64,000 nucleotides of DNA from Tanypteryx hageni (Eukaryota; Arthropoda; Insecta; Odonata; Petaluridae): assembly GCA_028673005.1 (NCBI GenBank), contig CM054115.1:6431501-6495500 (forward strand), read 5' to 3'. This document shows, piece after piece, positions 1 to 11,393 of this stretch (position 1 is the stretch's first letter; the number at the start of each line of letters is the position of its first letter). The position numbers and the translations under genes were made by a program. The notes below the pieces were generated by a model. It did not search any database. It had not been told where the DNA came from and was given only the letters and a program-made list of their open reading frames with translations.

Positions 1-100
1 AGGCCACCACACCGAAAGATACGCCACGTGGTGTCACGCTCTGCTTTGCTATAGACCCTCAAGGCCACCACACACTGAAAGCTACGGCATGCAATACAAT
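1..100. repeat. Two-copy tandem repeat, 61 bp period
   Basis: The motif AGGCCACCACAC followed by GAAAG.TAC occurs at 1-24 and again at 62-86. The array probably continues beyond the left edge. No coding sense is visible. Confidence 0.5.
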
Positions 101-310
101 GGTGCTACATCTAGCGGAAAACTTAATACTGATGTTACTATAAATATAAATAATTTACGAGCAAACTTATTTCTAATAGATTAAATAAATGTTAATAATT
201 AAACTTGTTTCAATGTTATTTGAACCTATTGTCAGTGTCATAATTTCTTATCATATAATGATTAAATCTTATCATCATAAATAGCTGCTTCTTACATATA
301 TAGGATACGA

Positions 311-1790
311 GTTGTCAGTGCTTGCATACTGCAAGTGCTAAAAACTCACCATATACCAAGATCGAAACTCGTAAATAAACCAACGCAATCTCCAGGGCAA
401 CAGCACTTCAGCCACATGGAGCCTATATGTATTAGATAATAAATTCCACGAGTAACAGCAGTATATTTATAATTTTTTGTGAAATTAAGGCAACTATCTG
501 TTATTTCCAAATTCTTGGGCAATCGGCTCATGTCCAATTATTCATATTTCAAAATTTGTTGCTCAGATTGACCTGCATGGGCAATAAGAATAATCATTAC
601 TAAGACAATACCCTATTCATTAAATTTATGGAAAAATTAGGATATTTTGTGTTAAGATAATGGCATCATCATCTATGCCTTTAGCACATATTTGGATAAA
701 AAATATCAATAAACAGGTATGATGCCATTATATTTAACGATTGAAATTAGTTAAAATTTATCGAGAAATAACGAAACACAACATTAAAATACTTTTCATG
801 TTTTACTGCCATTGCTATCAGGGTTGCTTCTCCGATTGTGATCTCTTATAGTCCTAGAGAAAAATAAACCTATTCACCCCTTCCTATAGTTGATATCCCA
901 AATTTAATCATCGTGTTTGTGCTTTCAGTAGTATGCGAGAATTACTGTTATCTATGAAACCCTCAATCACAGTGCATAATGCAATTAGTGTTTTGGATAC
1001 AGTAAAATCTTACATATTATCGGAAGAAAATATCGATGATGTTGTTTTCATAATATCCATGATATTGAAAATTAGAATAAGTTAACTTATATGCTTATGG
1101 GAATAAACTTGATGTAATTCGAATAAAGAAAAATAAAAAAAATATATTTCCGTACCTCGAATTTTTTATAACTCGAATAATTTTTGCTTTCCCTTGAGAT
1201 TCGAGTTATAGAAGTTCCACTGTATATATACCTACAAATATTTAAAAATACATTTTCATAACTTGTTTTCTATGATTCGAATAATTTTTACTTTCCATTG
1301 AGATTTGAGTTATGGAAGTTCGCTATGACGGCATTACTTTTCATTAAAAGCATTGAATCACTGCAATTGTAACGTATAATATCAGATCCCTTTAAAAGCA
1401 CTGAGGTCATTGACGTAGTACTTAAAGATTTCCATTGTTAAAAATTCATACTTTCCGATTATAAGCAAATATTTATGCTAATTCAGTACGTATTTGAATT
1501 CTGCCCTAAAGATTTAAGAACTCCAGTCTTTCAGCTTGACAACTTCTTTTTTCAAATTCGTATTACAATTTTAAGTTATTTAAAATGGATTTTTAGAAAG
1601 TCTTGCACTGTATCCTATGCTTTTCTTATGTGGTATTGAAATGAAACATTGGGGTTAAAACACCCCTTAAATATTAGCTTTTTTGGAATTTTCGATTTTT
1701 CTGGTTGGTTGTGACTAAAAACCTATCATCGTTCCAAATTTCAGGTCTGTAGCTCATCTGGAAGTACCTAAACATTAATATCCTACTATA
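311..1790 (-). mobile_element. Degenerate Helitron-like non-autonomous element, reverse orientation
   Basis: Read on the minus strand this matches the element at 35652-36583 along its length. The 3' end at about 311-345 has the family hairpin (CTTGCA, GTA, TGCAAG). The 5' end at about 1745-1790 carries the family signature that reads TCTGGAAGTACCTAAACATT on the plus strand. A short TA-target MITE with termini like CAGTGGAACTTCTATAACTC lies inside it at about 1110-1330, as it also does in the 36 kb copy. No protein is encoded. The assignment rests on repeat structure alone, and the exact 5' limit is uncertain. Confidence 0.55.
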
Positions 1791-1847
1791 TGTTAATAAT
1801 GATGACATATCATAAGTAAGAAGTGTCAATATAGTCATGTAAAACAT

Positions 1848-2140
1848 AACGTACTTCTAGAAGTGCTACAGAGCTTAAATTTGGCATGAAGATAGGACAT
1901 TGGGTACAACCTCTGGAAAGAACCGAAATTCCGGAAAACGTTATTTTTAAGGAGTGTTTTAGACCCCAATGTCCAATTTTATAAGCCCATAAGAAAAGTA
2001 TTGAAAGCAGTGCAGGGCTTTATAAAATTGTCTTTTTAAATTATTTATAATTAAGATATGAAGATGGGAAATAAACCATTCCCTGGATGAATGTTTGAAC
2101 TTTATTTTTCTTGAAGACAAAAAACGCTCCATGTAGGGCC
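1848..2140 (+). mobile_element. Helitron-like 5' fragment
   Basis: The stretch beginning GTACTTCTAGAAGTGCTAC is the plus-strand 5' part of the same repeat family as at 34457 and 35652. It contains the conserved blocks AAATTTGGCATGA and CCCCAATGT. It stops where Penelope-like coding sequence starts. Confidence 0.5.
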
Positions 2141-2145
2141 AGCAA

Positions 2146-2690
2146 ATGCAAAAGAAAGCATCCCCAATTTCATACAATGCTCAACCAACAATTCGACATG
2201 ATAAAATTTACACACAAAATAGAAAAAATAAATCTTTACCTTTCTTAGATTTGCTCATTACAAGAAAACATAACAAACTGCAATTTAACATTTACAGAAA
2301 ACTTACACCAACACATATTCATATGGACTCTCACCACCATATCTCACATAAATTGGCTCCCTTCCACTTTTTCAGTTGCTCAGTACCCCATTCCAAATCC
2401 TTTCACTTTTTTCTCCCTCTCCCCAATGGTCACTCCTTGCATATATACCCTCTTCTCCCTACTACACCCCATACTACTGAAGATGACAGCTTAGCTGTCG
2501 AAACATCGGTGTCTAGTTTTAATTGTTGGTTAGAGTTTACTCTGTCAGTGGCTTTTGTATGTTTCTGCATGTGTGCAACGGTGTTTACCAGCATCCTGCA
2601 GCATGAGTGTGAGTATTATCTTCCTTTTTACGGTGAAGGAGTTTTTGTTTATTTACTATTGATGCATAGACATACCTAGTGGGGTGTAGC
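2146..2690 (+). pseudogene. Penelope-like element fragment: end of reverse transcriptase plus 3' region
   Basis: Codons from about 2215 to 2360 read SLPFLDLLITRKHNKL, then a FNIYRK motif and a SHHHISHKLAPFHF block. This is the conserved region just after the reverse transcriptase catalytic core of Penelope-like elements (FLDL.I.R....., .YRKPT.T, SHHP..HK). The frame stays open to 2679, but beyond about 2380 the composition no longer looks like protein and a hammerhead-like motif lies at 2477-2504, so that part is probably untranslated 3' sequence. The catalytic region is missing. Confidence 0.6.
2477..2504 (+). ncRNA. Hammerhead-ribozyme-like core of a Penelope-like terminus
   Basis: CTGAAGA is followed by one extra base, the perfect hairpin GACAGC-TTA-GCTGTC, then GAAAC. 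This resembles the CUGANGA - stem II - GAAA core of hammerhead ribozymes, which are known in Penelope-like retroelements. Helices I and III are not evident by eye, and the extra base differs from the textbook core, so activity is unproven. Confidence 0.4.
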
Positions 2691-3520
2691 ATAACGTGCC
2701 TTATCTTTCAGTGTGTGATGGCCTTAATACATCGAGGAAAGGCCATATCTGATGGGGGAAGTCTCAAAGCAGAGTTAAGTGATCTACATCAAACCTTCCA
2801 ACAAAATGGCTAAGAGGAGGCTGACATCCAGGGGGCTCTGAAAAGGGCTGGAAACCCGACCTTGGTGCATGCCAAAACTGAGGAAAAACTGAAGGCCACT
2901 GCATGCCTCCCATAAAACTCAATGGTATCGGGAAGGATCTCTAGAATACTGACCAAATGGCATAAGAACTATCCATAAACTTCTCACCAAGATCAGGGAC
3001 CTACTTAGAAAAGTAAAGGATGCCATTGGTCTGAGGACACCGGGCATTTACTCCATCCCATGTGAGTGTGGGAAGCAGTACTTTGGGCAAACAGGGAGAA
3101 CTATTCAGACCCATACGAAAGAACACAAACAGTGCATCAGATTAAAATAACCAGAAAAATCGGTGGTCTGAATTGCCACAAGATCCAGCTTGATGACGTG
3201 AGCCTAGTAACCAGAGGGAATGGATACTGGGACCGATTAGTGAAAGAAGCCATCGCGATCTGACTGACCCCACAAAATTTCAATCGAGACATGGACTTCA
3301 ACCTGAGCAAGGCATGGGACCCCACACTTGCACAGCTAGCCCAACAGTGTGCTCAGTGATGGAACCATCACCCAATGATCGGAAAGCCCAACAGTGGCTA
3401 CCAGCATATAAACTGCAGATGATCCTGGTCATAGCATCTCAGAATAGCCTGAGGATGATGGCAGAGACAGCCATCAAAACATCAGTGAATCTAACCATCA
3501 CCTGGCTGAAAACCTGAGAT
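2690..3520 (+). pseudogene. Penelope-like element fragment with GIY-YIG endonuclease
   Basis: In frame-shifted pieces one can read ALIHRGKAISDGGSLKAELS (about 2719-2778) and then, at about 3040-3147, TPGIYSIPCECGKQYFGQTG followed by R.....KEH. This is the GIY-YIG nuclease of Penelope-like elements: GIY at its start, a CxC metal-binding pair, a YFGQTGR second motif, and the KEH helix. A conserved tail follows at about 3223-3330 (YWDRLVKEAI, then NFNRD, then LSKAWDP), interrupted by stops. The endonuclease would nick target DNA to prime reverse transcription. The copy is dead. Confidence 0.75.
3449..3480 (+). ncRNA. Degenerate hammerhead-like motif downstream of Penelope endonuclease
   Basis: CTGAGGA, one extra base, then the pairing GATGGC / GCCATC around a short loop, then AAAAC. 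It has the same layout as the motif at 2477-2504 but with the final GAAA changed to AAAA. It is probably a decayed terminal ribozyme of the element at 2690-3520. Confidence 0.3.
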
Positions 3521-3974
3521 TTCACTGCAGCCATTCTCCGGGAAAAACTCAAACTGTTCCATATGATATTTGTCTCTTGCACTTTCCTTTTGCTTGACAA
3601 TGTGATTGTATAATTGCACTTTGTAAGCCTTTTCACTTCCCCACTCTGTTTCCTATTTTCTCTATATCGAGCCATGATTTTACAATTTGGAGGATGGTAA
3701 TAGCGTGCTGAAAACAGCTGTTTTAATAGCTGTTGTGAAAATAATGTTTTATAACATTTGTGTTTTTTATAAATAAATTAATATGTAATGGAGTTCCAAC
3801 AAGAATTGCCCTGTAATATTCATTAAATTGTATACTATTCTTATTACTCAGCATTATCTAATTACTAACATAAGACTTCATACCAACTCCTCATTTTTGA
3901 CAGGTAAACATGCTAGCAATGCCTTAGCCAGGAAGACTGGTGTAAGGGATGAGGTTAAAAAACACCTCCCTTGG
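3521..3974. other. Intronic sequence without recognisable features
   Basis: AT-rich sequence, possibly the tail of the Penelope relic up to about 3740. No ORF or repeat signature is recognised. Confidence 0.4.
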
Positions 3975-4288
3975 CATAAAAGGGAGGGAGAGGGAGTAAA
4001 ATGGAAGGGAGAAAGGTAGGAGAATGGGAGGGAGAGAGGGAGGAAGAGAGAGAGAAAGAGATCAGGAGAAAGAGAGGGAGAAAGGGAGGAGAATGGGAGG
4101 AAGAGAGAGAGAAAGAGATCAGGAGAAAAAGAGGGAGAATGAGAGGAAGAATGAGAGGGAGGGAGAGAGAGGAAGGATGGGAGAGAAGTAGTAGATAGGA
4201 GAAAGGGAGGAGAATGGGAAGGAGAGGAGGGAAGAGAGAGAGAGAGAGGAAGGATGGGAGAGAGAAGTAGGAGATTAAGAGAAAGAGA
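3975..4288. repeat. Purine-rich (GGGAGA/GAGAGA) low-complexity tract
   Basis: About 300 bp of nearly pure A/G on the plus strand, built from irregular GGGAGA, GAAAGAG and GGAAGAGAGA units. It creates artefactual Arg/Glu/Gly-rich and Leu/Ser/Pro-rich ORFs on both strands. It could adopt non-B (triplex-type) DNA. Confidence 0.9.
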
Positions 4289-5740
4289 TTGATTGATTGA
4301 TTGATGTAGTCTTTATTTGGGGTGAGATTAAGACTGAGAAGTCCCATATTCCACCTAACCCCTTGTCATGAAACATATACAATAATGCATAGAACATTGG
4401 CTATGTTAATACAAGTAACAATAAGAATACAACTATTGGAAAAGAAAATATGTAATATTGTGGGAAGAAATAAGGACTGCTGAATAATGAAACCCATGTA
4501 AAAAGCCCACTGCAGGAAAACACCCACACAAGAAGGTGAGTGTGAAAAACCTGTGAAACACTGAGATTTACTAAAGACATCAATATATTAAATTTAGAAG
4601 AAAAGATAGATAAATGAAAAATCTTTTTAAAAAATTTGGCACAACACGAATAGATCATTGATAAAATAAACATATATAAATGACAAAGTGAATAGATATT
4701 AACGTTGTTATGACTAAACAAAATGGAGGGAAAAACAAATAAATGAATAAAATAAAATAAAAAAGTATAAATCATGCACAATAAATATTGATTTGTCAAA
4801 ATCAAGATTAAGAAAAATGATGCATTAATTTAACTGTTCCTTTGAAAGGATAAGAGAGATTGATAGCAGTGCCACTTGAATGAGGAGAGCGAGTGTGAAT
4901 TTTTTATTATTTGGGGAAGTTTGTTCCATAGTCTGCAAGCAGTTACAATTAAGGACTTGTTGAAGATTACTGTTCCGTGATAAGGAATAAGGAGTTTATG
5001 GTTCCCTCTGGTATTATGGTTATGTACAGTGTCTATAATTCTGAATTCAGTGTCAAGATAATGTGGATTGTTGGAAGTAAGCAATTGGTATAGCAAGGAA
5101 AGCAAGTGGAGGCGTCTTTGGGACTCCAAATTTAGCCAGTTTAGTTTGACGAGTGACTCAGAAATGTGGTCTTATTTCATCAGATTAAAAATATATCTGA
5201 TGCACATGTTATGTGTTCTCTGAATCTTTAACAAAAGCTCTTATGATAAATCTTGTTACGCTATATCAAAATAGTCAAAATGCAGAATAATGGGTGAAGT
5301 TACCAGATGCTTTTTTAGAGAAACCAGAGTACTGCTACTTAACTTCTTGAGTGAGTGAAGAGATGAGTTTACTGTTCTACACACATTTATAACATGTGGG
5401 GCCCAAGAGAGGGTTACATCTATAAGCAATCCTAGATTCTTTACCACTTTACAATAAGGTATAGTTGAATTTGCTATGTTGATCGGGATTCTTTGGGATT
5501 GATTAATAGCTGCTAATATCTTAGGGTAACCAATTAAGATGGCCTGTGATTTTTATAGATTGTACTAAGAAAGTTTTTATTACTTCAGACCTCGAGCATT
5601 TCTAAGTCCTTATTGATATTTTATAGGGTTTTTGCAAGATCATTTGCGGTAGAACTTGTGTATAATTGCAAGTCATCTGCATAAAGGTGATGATTGCATT
5701 ATTTAAGGGACAAGGAGCAGTCATCTGATACATATATTAG
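4286..5740 (-). mobile_element. 5'-truncated CR1/Jockey-like LINE (reverse transcriptase C-terminal half)
   Basis: On the minus strand the catalytic motif YADDLQLYTSS reads at about 5690-5650. It is followed at 5447-5256 by VKNLGLLIDVTLSW, the conserved block after the palm domain, and at 5129-4830 by HNTRGNH, FNKS and CRLWNKLP, typical of the C-terminus of Jockey/CR1-group LINEs. The 3' end has an AATAAA signal (about 4312-4317 in reverse) and a short (CAAT)n tail at 4289-4304, a tandem-repeat tail as in CR1-type LINEs. The 5' half is absent and several stops interrupt the frame. Confidence 0.75.
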
Positions 5741-6471
5741 AGTGAATTCTGTCTTTCCTTTTGTGTTTGCACATTTGCAGCACATTTTTTATTTGCATTT
5801 TCAAATCATTTAGAATTGCGATATGAGTACAGGACTTGCACCAAACGATGCCTAAAAGAACGGATATTTATTTTCCAGCCATCGATTTTCGATTATGCAT
5901 TGAATCATTCCACAAAGTCATTATCAACCTTTAAACGCCGAATGTTACCATATGTTAATGGGAAAAATGACCGCTATCTGCTGAATGTTACCATATGGTA
6001 ATGTGAAATTTTGATCAGTTCTGAGACCACTCACCGAGGTCGTATTTGTTATAGAAATCGTAGGACTGGGAAGAGAGCATGCCAGATGTCTCCTATTACT
6101 GAAGAAAACATCCAAGGTCAGGGACCAGGAAGGGGAGGCCTCTTGTGAAGAGTAAACAGGCCCCTATTTAGAGGGTCCGCCTCTTTGACCCAATGCCACA
6201 TGCAGGAGATCCTACGGTTTTCCTATTACTTTTTTCCCTTTGCAAATCTTTTCCTTTTGTAAGTTCTCTTATTCAGTACCTTACGAGCCGTGAATTTGAG
6301 TAGTCTGTTATTCTGGAGCAGTTGAAGTTTTTGTCGTGTCTTTCTTCGTGATCTTCTTCATCAAATTTTTTGTTCCCTGTGAGTAATTTTATTATTTTTT
6401 ATATTATTATTTACTCCTTGTCATTATAAAAAATTATTTCTATTACATTTACTCATTCATTATTTGTAGAA
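5741..6471. other. No gene; paired GAATGTTACCATATG motifs upstream of a piggyBac fragment
   Basis: GAATGTTACCATATG occurs at about 5940 and again at about 5984, the second extended to a palindrome (TTACCATATGGTAA). These may be subterminal repeats of the piggyBac fragment that follows, but no TTAA-flanked terminal repeat was identified. Confidence 0.35.
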
Positions 6472-7058
6472 ATGGCATCGAAACGAAAACTAAATGAAGT
6501 AGAGGTGGAAGAAGAATTCTTTCATGTTTCGGATTCAGATGAAGCCCTTGAAGAAGACAATGTTGACGCAAATTTTGAGGAGGAGGCCCCAGAAAAGGGA
6601 GTTGGATGTGAATTAGACCCAAGGCGTGTCCTTCCACCCCGTGTTCGCCCATTCACAGGCAGCGAGTGTAGTTTGAACACAAGCGAGGCTCCAACATTAT
6701 GAGCAATTCAATGCCCATGAGTGTTTTCATGCTGTTCTTTTCTGACATTTTCGAACTCCTGGTGGATGAGACTAATAAATATTACCACCAGTATTTAGAC
6801 CGATTAGACAAAGGACCATCTCCCCAACCTGGTGTGACTATGCATGAAATACTTCTCTTTTTAGCAATTAATGAAAATGGGGCGTGGTATAAGAGACTTA
6901 TTGAGAGACTATTGGATCAAATTGGAACAATTCCATACTCCTTTTTTGGCAACATTATGAGACAAGATAGGTTTCTACACATTTTACGATTTCTTCACTT
7001 CACGTACAACACAAACAAACCTGATAAGATTAATGAAAATGACAATAGATTATAGAAA
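6472..7058 (+). pseudogene. piggyBac transposase, N-terminal fragment
   Basis: A start at 6472 gives MASKRKLNEVEVEEEFF and an acidic Glu/Asp-rich N-terminus as in piggyBac transposases. After a frameshift near 6699 the frame continues as DIFELLVDETNKYY, VTMHEILLFLAINE and MRQDRFLHILRFLHF, the N-terminal part of the DDE_Tnp_1_7 domain. The sequence ends at 7058, before all three catalytic aspartates. It is a truncated, inactive copy of a different lineage from the one at 12.2-14.6 kb. Confidence 0.8.
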
Positions 7059-7894
7059 ATTAGTTTCGTTTATTTTTTAAATATTTTAAATAGAAAATAA
7101 AATTATGTTATAAACAAATGCGTTTACTGTAGACTGCTTTTTATTGGAACATTTATCACTTATAGCTCAAGAAATATGCGAATTTTTATGAATGCCTACA
7201 TATATTATTTAAATCCCCAAAATTAAATCCGGCAGGTGGACCCTACTCATGGACATTTAAATCCGGTGGTTAAAAGTTAACATGAAAATTTGGCTAAATT
7301 TTAGATGACAAAATTTCGTAGTCAAGGGCGATGGCATTGTTGCTGATCTAGCAAAATTACATCTATATCTAAAAGCAATGACATGGGTTTTGATAATGTT
7401 TTTTAAATTAATTGTGAGAACTCTTCTTATATATTTTAAATGCATTTTAATCGAAAGGGAAGTAATGATGGCTTAATTTGAACAATAGGTTTGTTTACTG
7501 CAGTGCCATTTCTAAGGTGTGGAAGAAATGCAAACAAACATATGACCGCTAATATTTTAATTAGCTTTTTGTTTTGTATACCTTGACAATGAAAGAACTT
7601 AGTGAGTAGCTTTTTTAATTGACACATTTTTTTGTAATCACTATAAATGCATCGGCCATGCATCAAATATATTACTTAATTATTGAAAGAAATTAATCAT
7701 AATCATTGTCAATATAGTAATTTGCTCACTTAAAATATGGAAGAGGAGAGTGGAAGAGAGAAAAGGGAGAAGAATGGGAAGTGCCTTAAATTTAATATTT
7801 AATCCATGTATACCCATCATATTGACAGGCTTTTGTACTAGTTTAAGTATAAAGAAAATAGTAGGGGACCCTGTGGGACACCTTCCATTGATAA

Positions 7895-7896
<2 letters not shown>
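7059..7896. other. Intronic sequence, nothing recognised
   Basis: AT-rich stretch with no homology I can name. The motif CATTTAAATCC near 7254 recalls TTTAAAT motifs near the piggyBac element at 12.1-14.6 kb, but this is too weak to annotate. Confidence 0.35.

Positions 7897-7956
<60 letters not shown>
7897..7956. repeat. (TA)n microsatellite
   Basis: Sixty bases of uninterrupted AT dinucleotide repeat. Unlike most TA tracts in this window, neither side shows a recognisable element end. Confidence 0.95.
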
Positions 7957-7959
<3 letters not shown>

Positions 7960-8164
7960 TTTTAATGTTGATAATTTTATGTTAATAGCTTACAAGTATC
8001 TAATATGCCAATACTTTAAAAATATTTTGTTTAATTAATTTTAAGCCACCTAATAAACAAGAAACAATACATAATATGCCAATATAATATATTTATTTTG
8101 AAGAAGTTTTGTACAACCTGGAATTTAGTAATGTTATATATTTTGATAAATAAAATTATGCTTA

Positions 8165-8355
8165 TCACGTTGGACGCAGTGGGCATCAATTGATGCCCAG
8201 CACGGTGCAGTCGGGTGGTGGCAGACATCAGTTGATGCCAGATTCCCTTGCCTTTCCTAATGGGATATTATGGGGAAGCCAGCATAAGGCAGTCCCTTTT
8301 CCTCTCCAGTCATCAGTTAGCACTCGACCTTCGTCCGGATCGCTGCCATTTTTAA
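8165..8355 (+). repeat. Interspersed repeat with CATCAATTGATG palindromes
   Basis: This block reappears in reverse orientation at 22010-22205. It contains the perfect 18-bp palindrome GGGCATCAATTGATGCCC at 8181-8198 and a second, imperfect CATCAGTTGATG at about 8227. It continues through a TCCTAATGGGATATTATGGG block to AGCACTCGACCTTCGTCC. It is probably a non-autonomous DNA transposon or SINE; no termini are evident. Confidence 0.7.
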
Positions 8356-9977
8356 TTTGAACGCATCATTTTATTTTTCAGCATTTTTTTAAATCTGTGT
8401 ATTTTACAACCAGTTTTAAGCACAATTTATATATTTTTATTTGCTTTGTGTGCATCAATTTTTCACTTTTATTTGTTGTGGGTTGTGTGTCTAATACTCT
8501 TCTTTATAAATTTGAGAGTTAGGTTGGGTTAAGTGGTTGGATTCATTCTATTTTCCTCCTACCGGGTTGAGAGTTGGGTTCGGATACTAGGGTGCAATGA
8601 AAATATTATAGCATGCATACATTGATGTAAGATAAGTGTTTCTCTCTCTCACTCTCATTATATTGTTCTCAAGAAATGCTGAACCAAGCACTAGCCCAGA
8701 TCCGAAGATCTTTCCAATATATAAAATTTATTCCAAGGGGTACAGAGTGACAAGGGTGCTGACAGTGCCAACAGTGCATCAATGCAGACCTAAGGAAATA
8801 TTTTGGAGAGAGGGCAAAAGTAAAAAAATCTTAAAATGGGTATAGAGTGAGTGAGTATCAGTACACAAGACGTTCTTAGTATACAAAGTTTTAACATTGT
8901 ATGCAAGGGGCAGGGCAGTGAATACGAGGAAAGGGAGAGACATAGATCACCGATTTATTTAATTGTCGTTCCACCTGATGGGTGAAATTCAATTTAATAT
9001 CTTGAGAGGTTAACTAATGCTGAGGCAGAATTCTCAACTTTGACAGCAATAAAGACGCAGGACTGCAATCATCTGATCTCTGAACATGATCTAGTGCAAA
9101 AATTGCACTAATGTAAGTAATTCAAAAATAATTTAACTTGGTAAAATTTCTACATTACCAAGTTACATTATTTTTTAATTATGGATTTCTACGAAGTAAT
9201 GTCCGAAACTGTTGACTATAATGTAACTTTTTACGTCTCATGCATAACTGCGCATTGATTGTTTAGCCTTCCAAATTGTAGATATTATTGATATTCACCT
9301 TATTTTGTTCGTATTTGAAGATTGTGAAAGTAATATCATAACACACATGCTTAGGAAATAACACGAAAACCCTGCAAAATCTAGCACATCAAACTCAAAA
9401 ATTGCATGACCAGCCTAAGTGCAATTTACATTATCTTCAAATGATGATGTAAATCATGTTGAAACCACCTGTGCAAGGCTTGACTTTGACAAAATTTATC
9501 CGACAAAGTTTTAATGTTACATCTTCAACATTGTAATTCTACAAAGTGACAACCTCAACTGTAAATTGCATACATATTATTGAGTGTGATAGCAGTAATG
9601 AGACTTTTTGGGCTTTTATGATGAATAAGAACACTTAAAAGTTTTGTGCTGCATTGCTGTTTTATAATGCTTCATTTTTGCTTTTATATATAAGTAAACG
9701 TAAAAAAACAATGAAATTGTTTCCTAAATTTTTAAACTCATAACCTTGGCACCTCCTATAGTCTGATACATATGATAATTAAATTAATAAACTATCATTA
9801 TAAATTACAATAGTGATTTTTGAAAAGGTGGTTAAAATATAATATTCCATTAAATGTCTTAATAGTTCTTTTGTTATATATGAAAATCTTGGTCATAAAA
9901 TGCAAGTAGGAAGAGGGGGTGGGGTGGGGGAGAGGAGGGTGTTTTGCGACAATGTTGAAAATTAACAAAGGGTACAT
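8356..9977. other. Intronic sequence, nothing recognised
   Basis: About 1.6 kb of AT-rich sequence. It contains a G-rich run at 9912-9942 (GGGGGTGGGGTGGGGGAGAG) that could form a G-quadruplex. No coding homology was recognised. Confidence 0.4.
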
Positions 9978-10334
9978 TGATGGAATAAAGTGATCTAAAG
10001 ATCCTATGCAGACAGGCATAAGCTGTAATGTTGGGAATAATTTTGAAACGAGAAAAAAGTCTGCTATGACCGGGAATCAAATCCTGGTCTTCCACTTGCC
10101 GGGCAGATATTCTACCACTGAACTATCTTAGCAGATCAATTTTCTTGTTTCTTAACGCGGATGTTTTCTTGGTTGGGACCGAACTAGCCAAGCTAGTATC
10201 AAACTGCCAACGGATGTCCTCAAAGAGATACACCGAAGAAAACTCCTCCCTCTCAAATGGTGAGATTGCCAATCAAGAAATTGATAGAATAAAGTGATCT
10301 AAAGATCCTATGCATACAGGCATAAGCTGTAATA
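9978..10334 (-). repeat. tRNA-derived SINE between ~50-bp direct repeats
   Basis: A tRNA-like head is read on the minus strand at 10063-10132. It has a 7-bp acceptor-like stem (GCTAAGA/TCATAGC, 6 of 7 paired), a D arm with GTTCAGTGGTAGAAT (A box), an anticodon arm with loop CCGGCAA, and a B box GGATTTGATTCC. The T arm is imperfect and position 33 is C, so it is a SINE head or tRNA pseudogene and not a working tRNA. The unit sits between near-identical repeats at about 9978-10028 and 10281-10331 (AATAAAGTGATCTAAAGATC, then CCTATGCA.ACAGGCATAAGC), much longer than a usual target-site duplication. Confidence 0.6.
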
Positions 10335-11393
10335 TAAGACATATAAGATGCATCCCCAATTCAGCAGGGCATATTCAGGAAAAAAAGTTTTTACGATCCG
10401 CGCAAAAGCGCGGCACTGTAAAAACTGCAGTAGACAATTTTGGGACCAGAAGGGTCTATTTTAAAAAAACCTGTTTCAATGGGGAGACATTTTCTTAACA
10501 TTACGGAACTATTACACTTTATTGGCAAAGTTCTTACAAATGTGTTATAATCCGTATTATATATTTAGTGTTTGTTAGTTTTGTCTGGTTTTACCAGTTA
10601 GGGGCATGGTTTTCCGAAGTTGTATATGGAGATGGATAGTTCTTAAGTGGACGAAGTTTCAGAAAAGCCCCATAGATGGCACGATCATAGCCGCAATTTC
10701 GATGAAGCTGAAAGCAAAAGCTATTTGTTATGGAAACATTTTATTTAAAGCAAGCTACCACTACCGTTGAACATAAACAAAAATTGAGAAGGTGTTGGAA
10801 AAAACATTTACCGTTCTTTAACTAAAACTTTAATTATCTTCAAAGCTAGAAAAATCTTCATCATCATCATTATCTTCATTATCAAAGCCCAAAAACTCAT
10901 CATCACTTCTGCTGGAATCATCGCTGATGTCACTGTCTTCAAATAACGGGTCGTCTTCTGTCCCATCCAGGGCATTGCTAATACCACATTTCTTAAAGTT
11001 TGTAGTGAATAGTGTAGCTTAATCTCTTACCTCCTGTTGTCATATTCTTAGGGGTAAAATTTTGTAAACAACCAGCACCACCAAGCAAGAAGAACCCACG
11101 CTGTTTTGTTATGATCATGAACTCGTACCGGTCAAGGTTGTTCGATATATTCCTCTTACCTCCTTCAATATCGCAGAAGCAAACAAAACGATATATATCA
11201 ACCCTGTTACTGGTCATAAAAATAAAACCAGAAATAATAATAACAACATCGTTTAAGTAAATAATAATATTTTGGAGTAGGGCTAGGTAGTACTTGCCTT
11301 GGTGAACCAAAATCCTTTTTTCCTGAAAAATCTTCTAAAAACCAGCATGCATCTTATACTCTGGTGCATCTTATATGCCACGAAATACGGTAA
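10328..11393 (-). mobile_element. pogo/Tigger-like transposon relic
   Basis: Both ends carry related terminal motifs: CATATAAGATGCATCC at the left (about 10338) and, inverted, GGTGCATCTTATATGCC followed by ACGGTA at the right (11362-11393). This resembles pogo/Tigger elements with termini of the ATAAGATGCACC type. On the minus strand at about 10990-10853 the peptide KCGISNALDGTEDDPLFEDS followed by an acidic Asp/Ser-rich tail matches the C-terminus of pogo-type transposases. The catalytic domain is unrecognisable. Confidence 0.65.

Noticed and set aside
2380..2679. C-terminal part of the long ORF as protein
   Set aside because: Low-complexity composition and an embedded ribozyme-like hairpin indicate untranslated element sequence.
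3955..4347. Long Leu/Ser/Pro-rich and Arg/Glu/Gly-rich ORFs
   Set aside because: They are produced by the purine-rich tract and lack any domain.
10063..10132. Functional tRNA gene (anticodon GGC) on the minus strand
   Set aside because: The T arm is defective, position 33 is C, and it is embedded in a SINE-like unit; treated as a SINE head.
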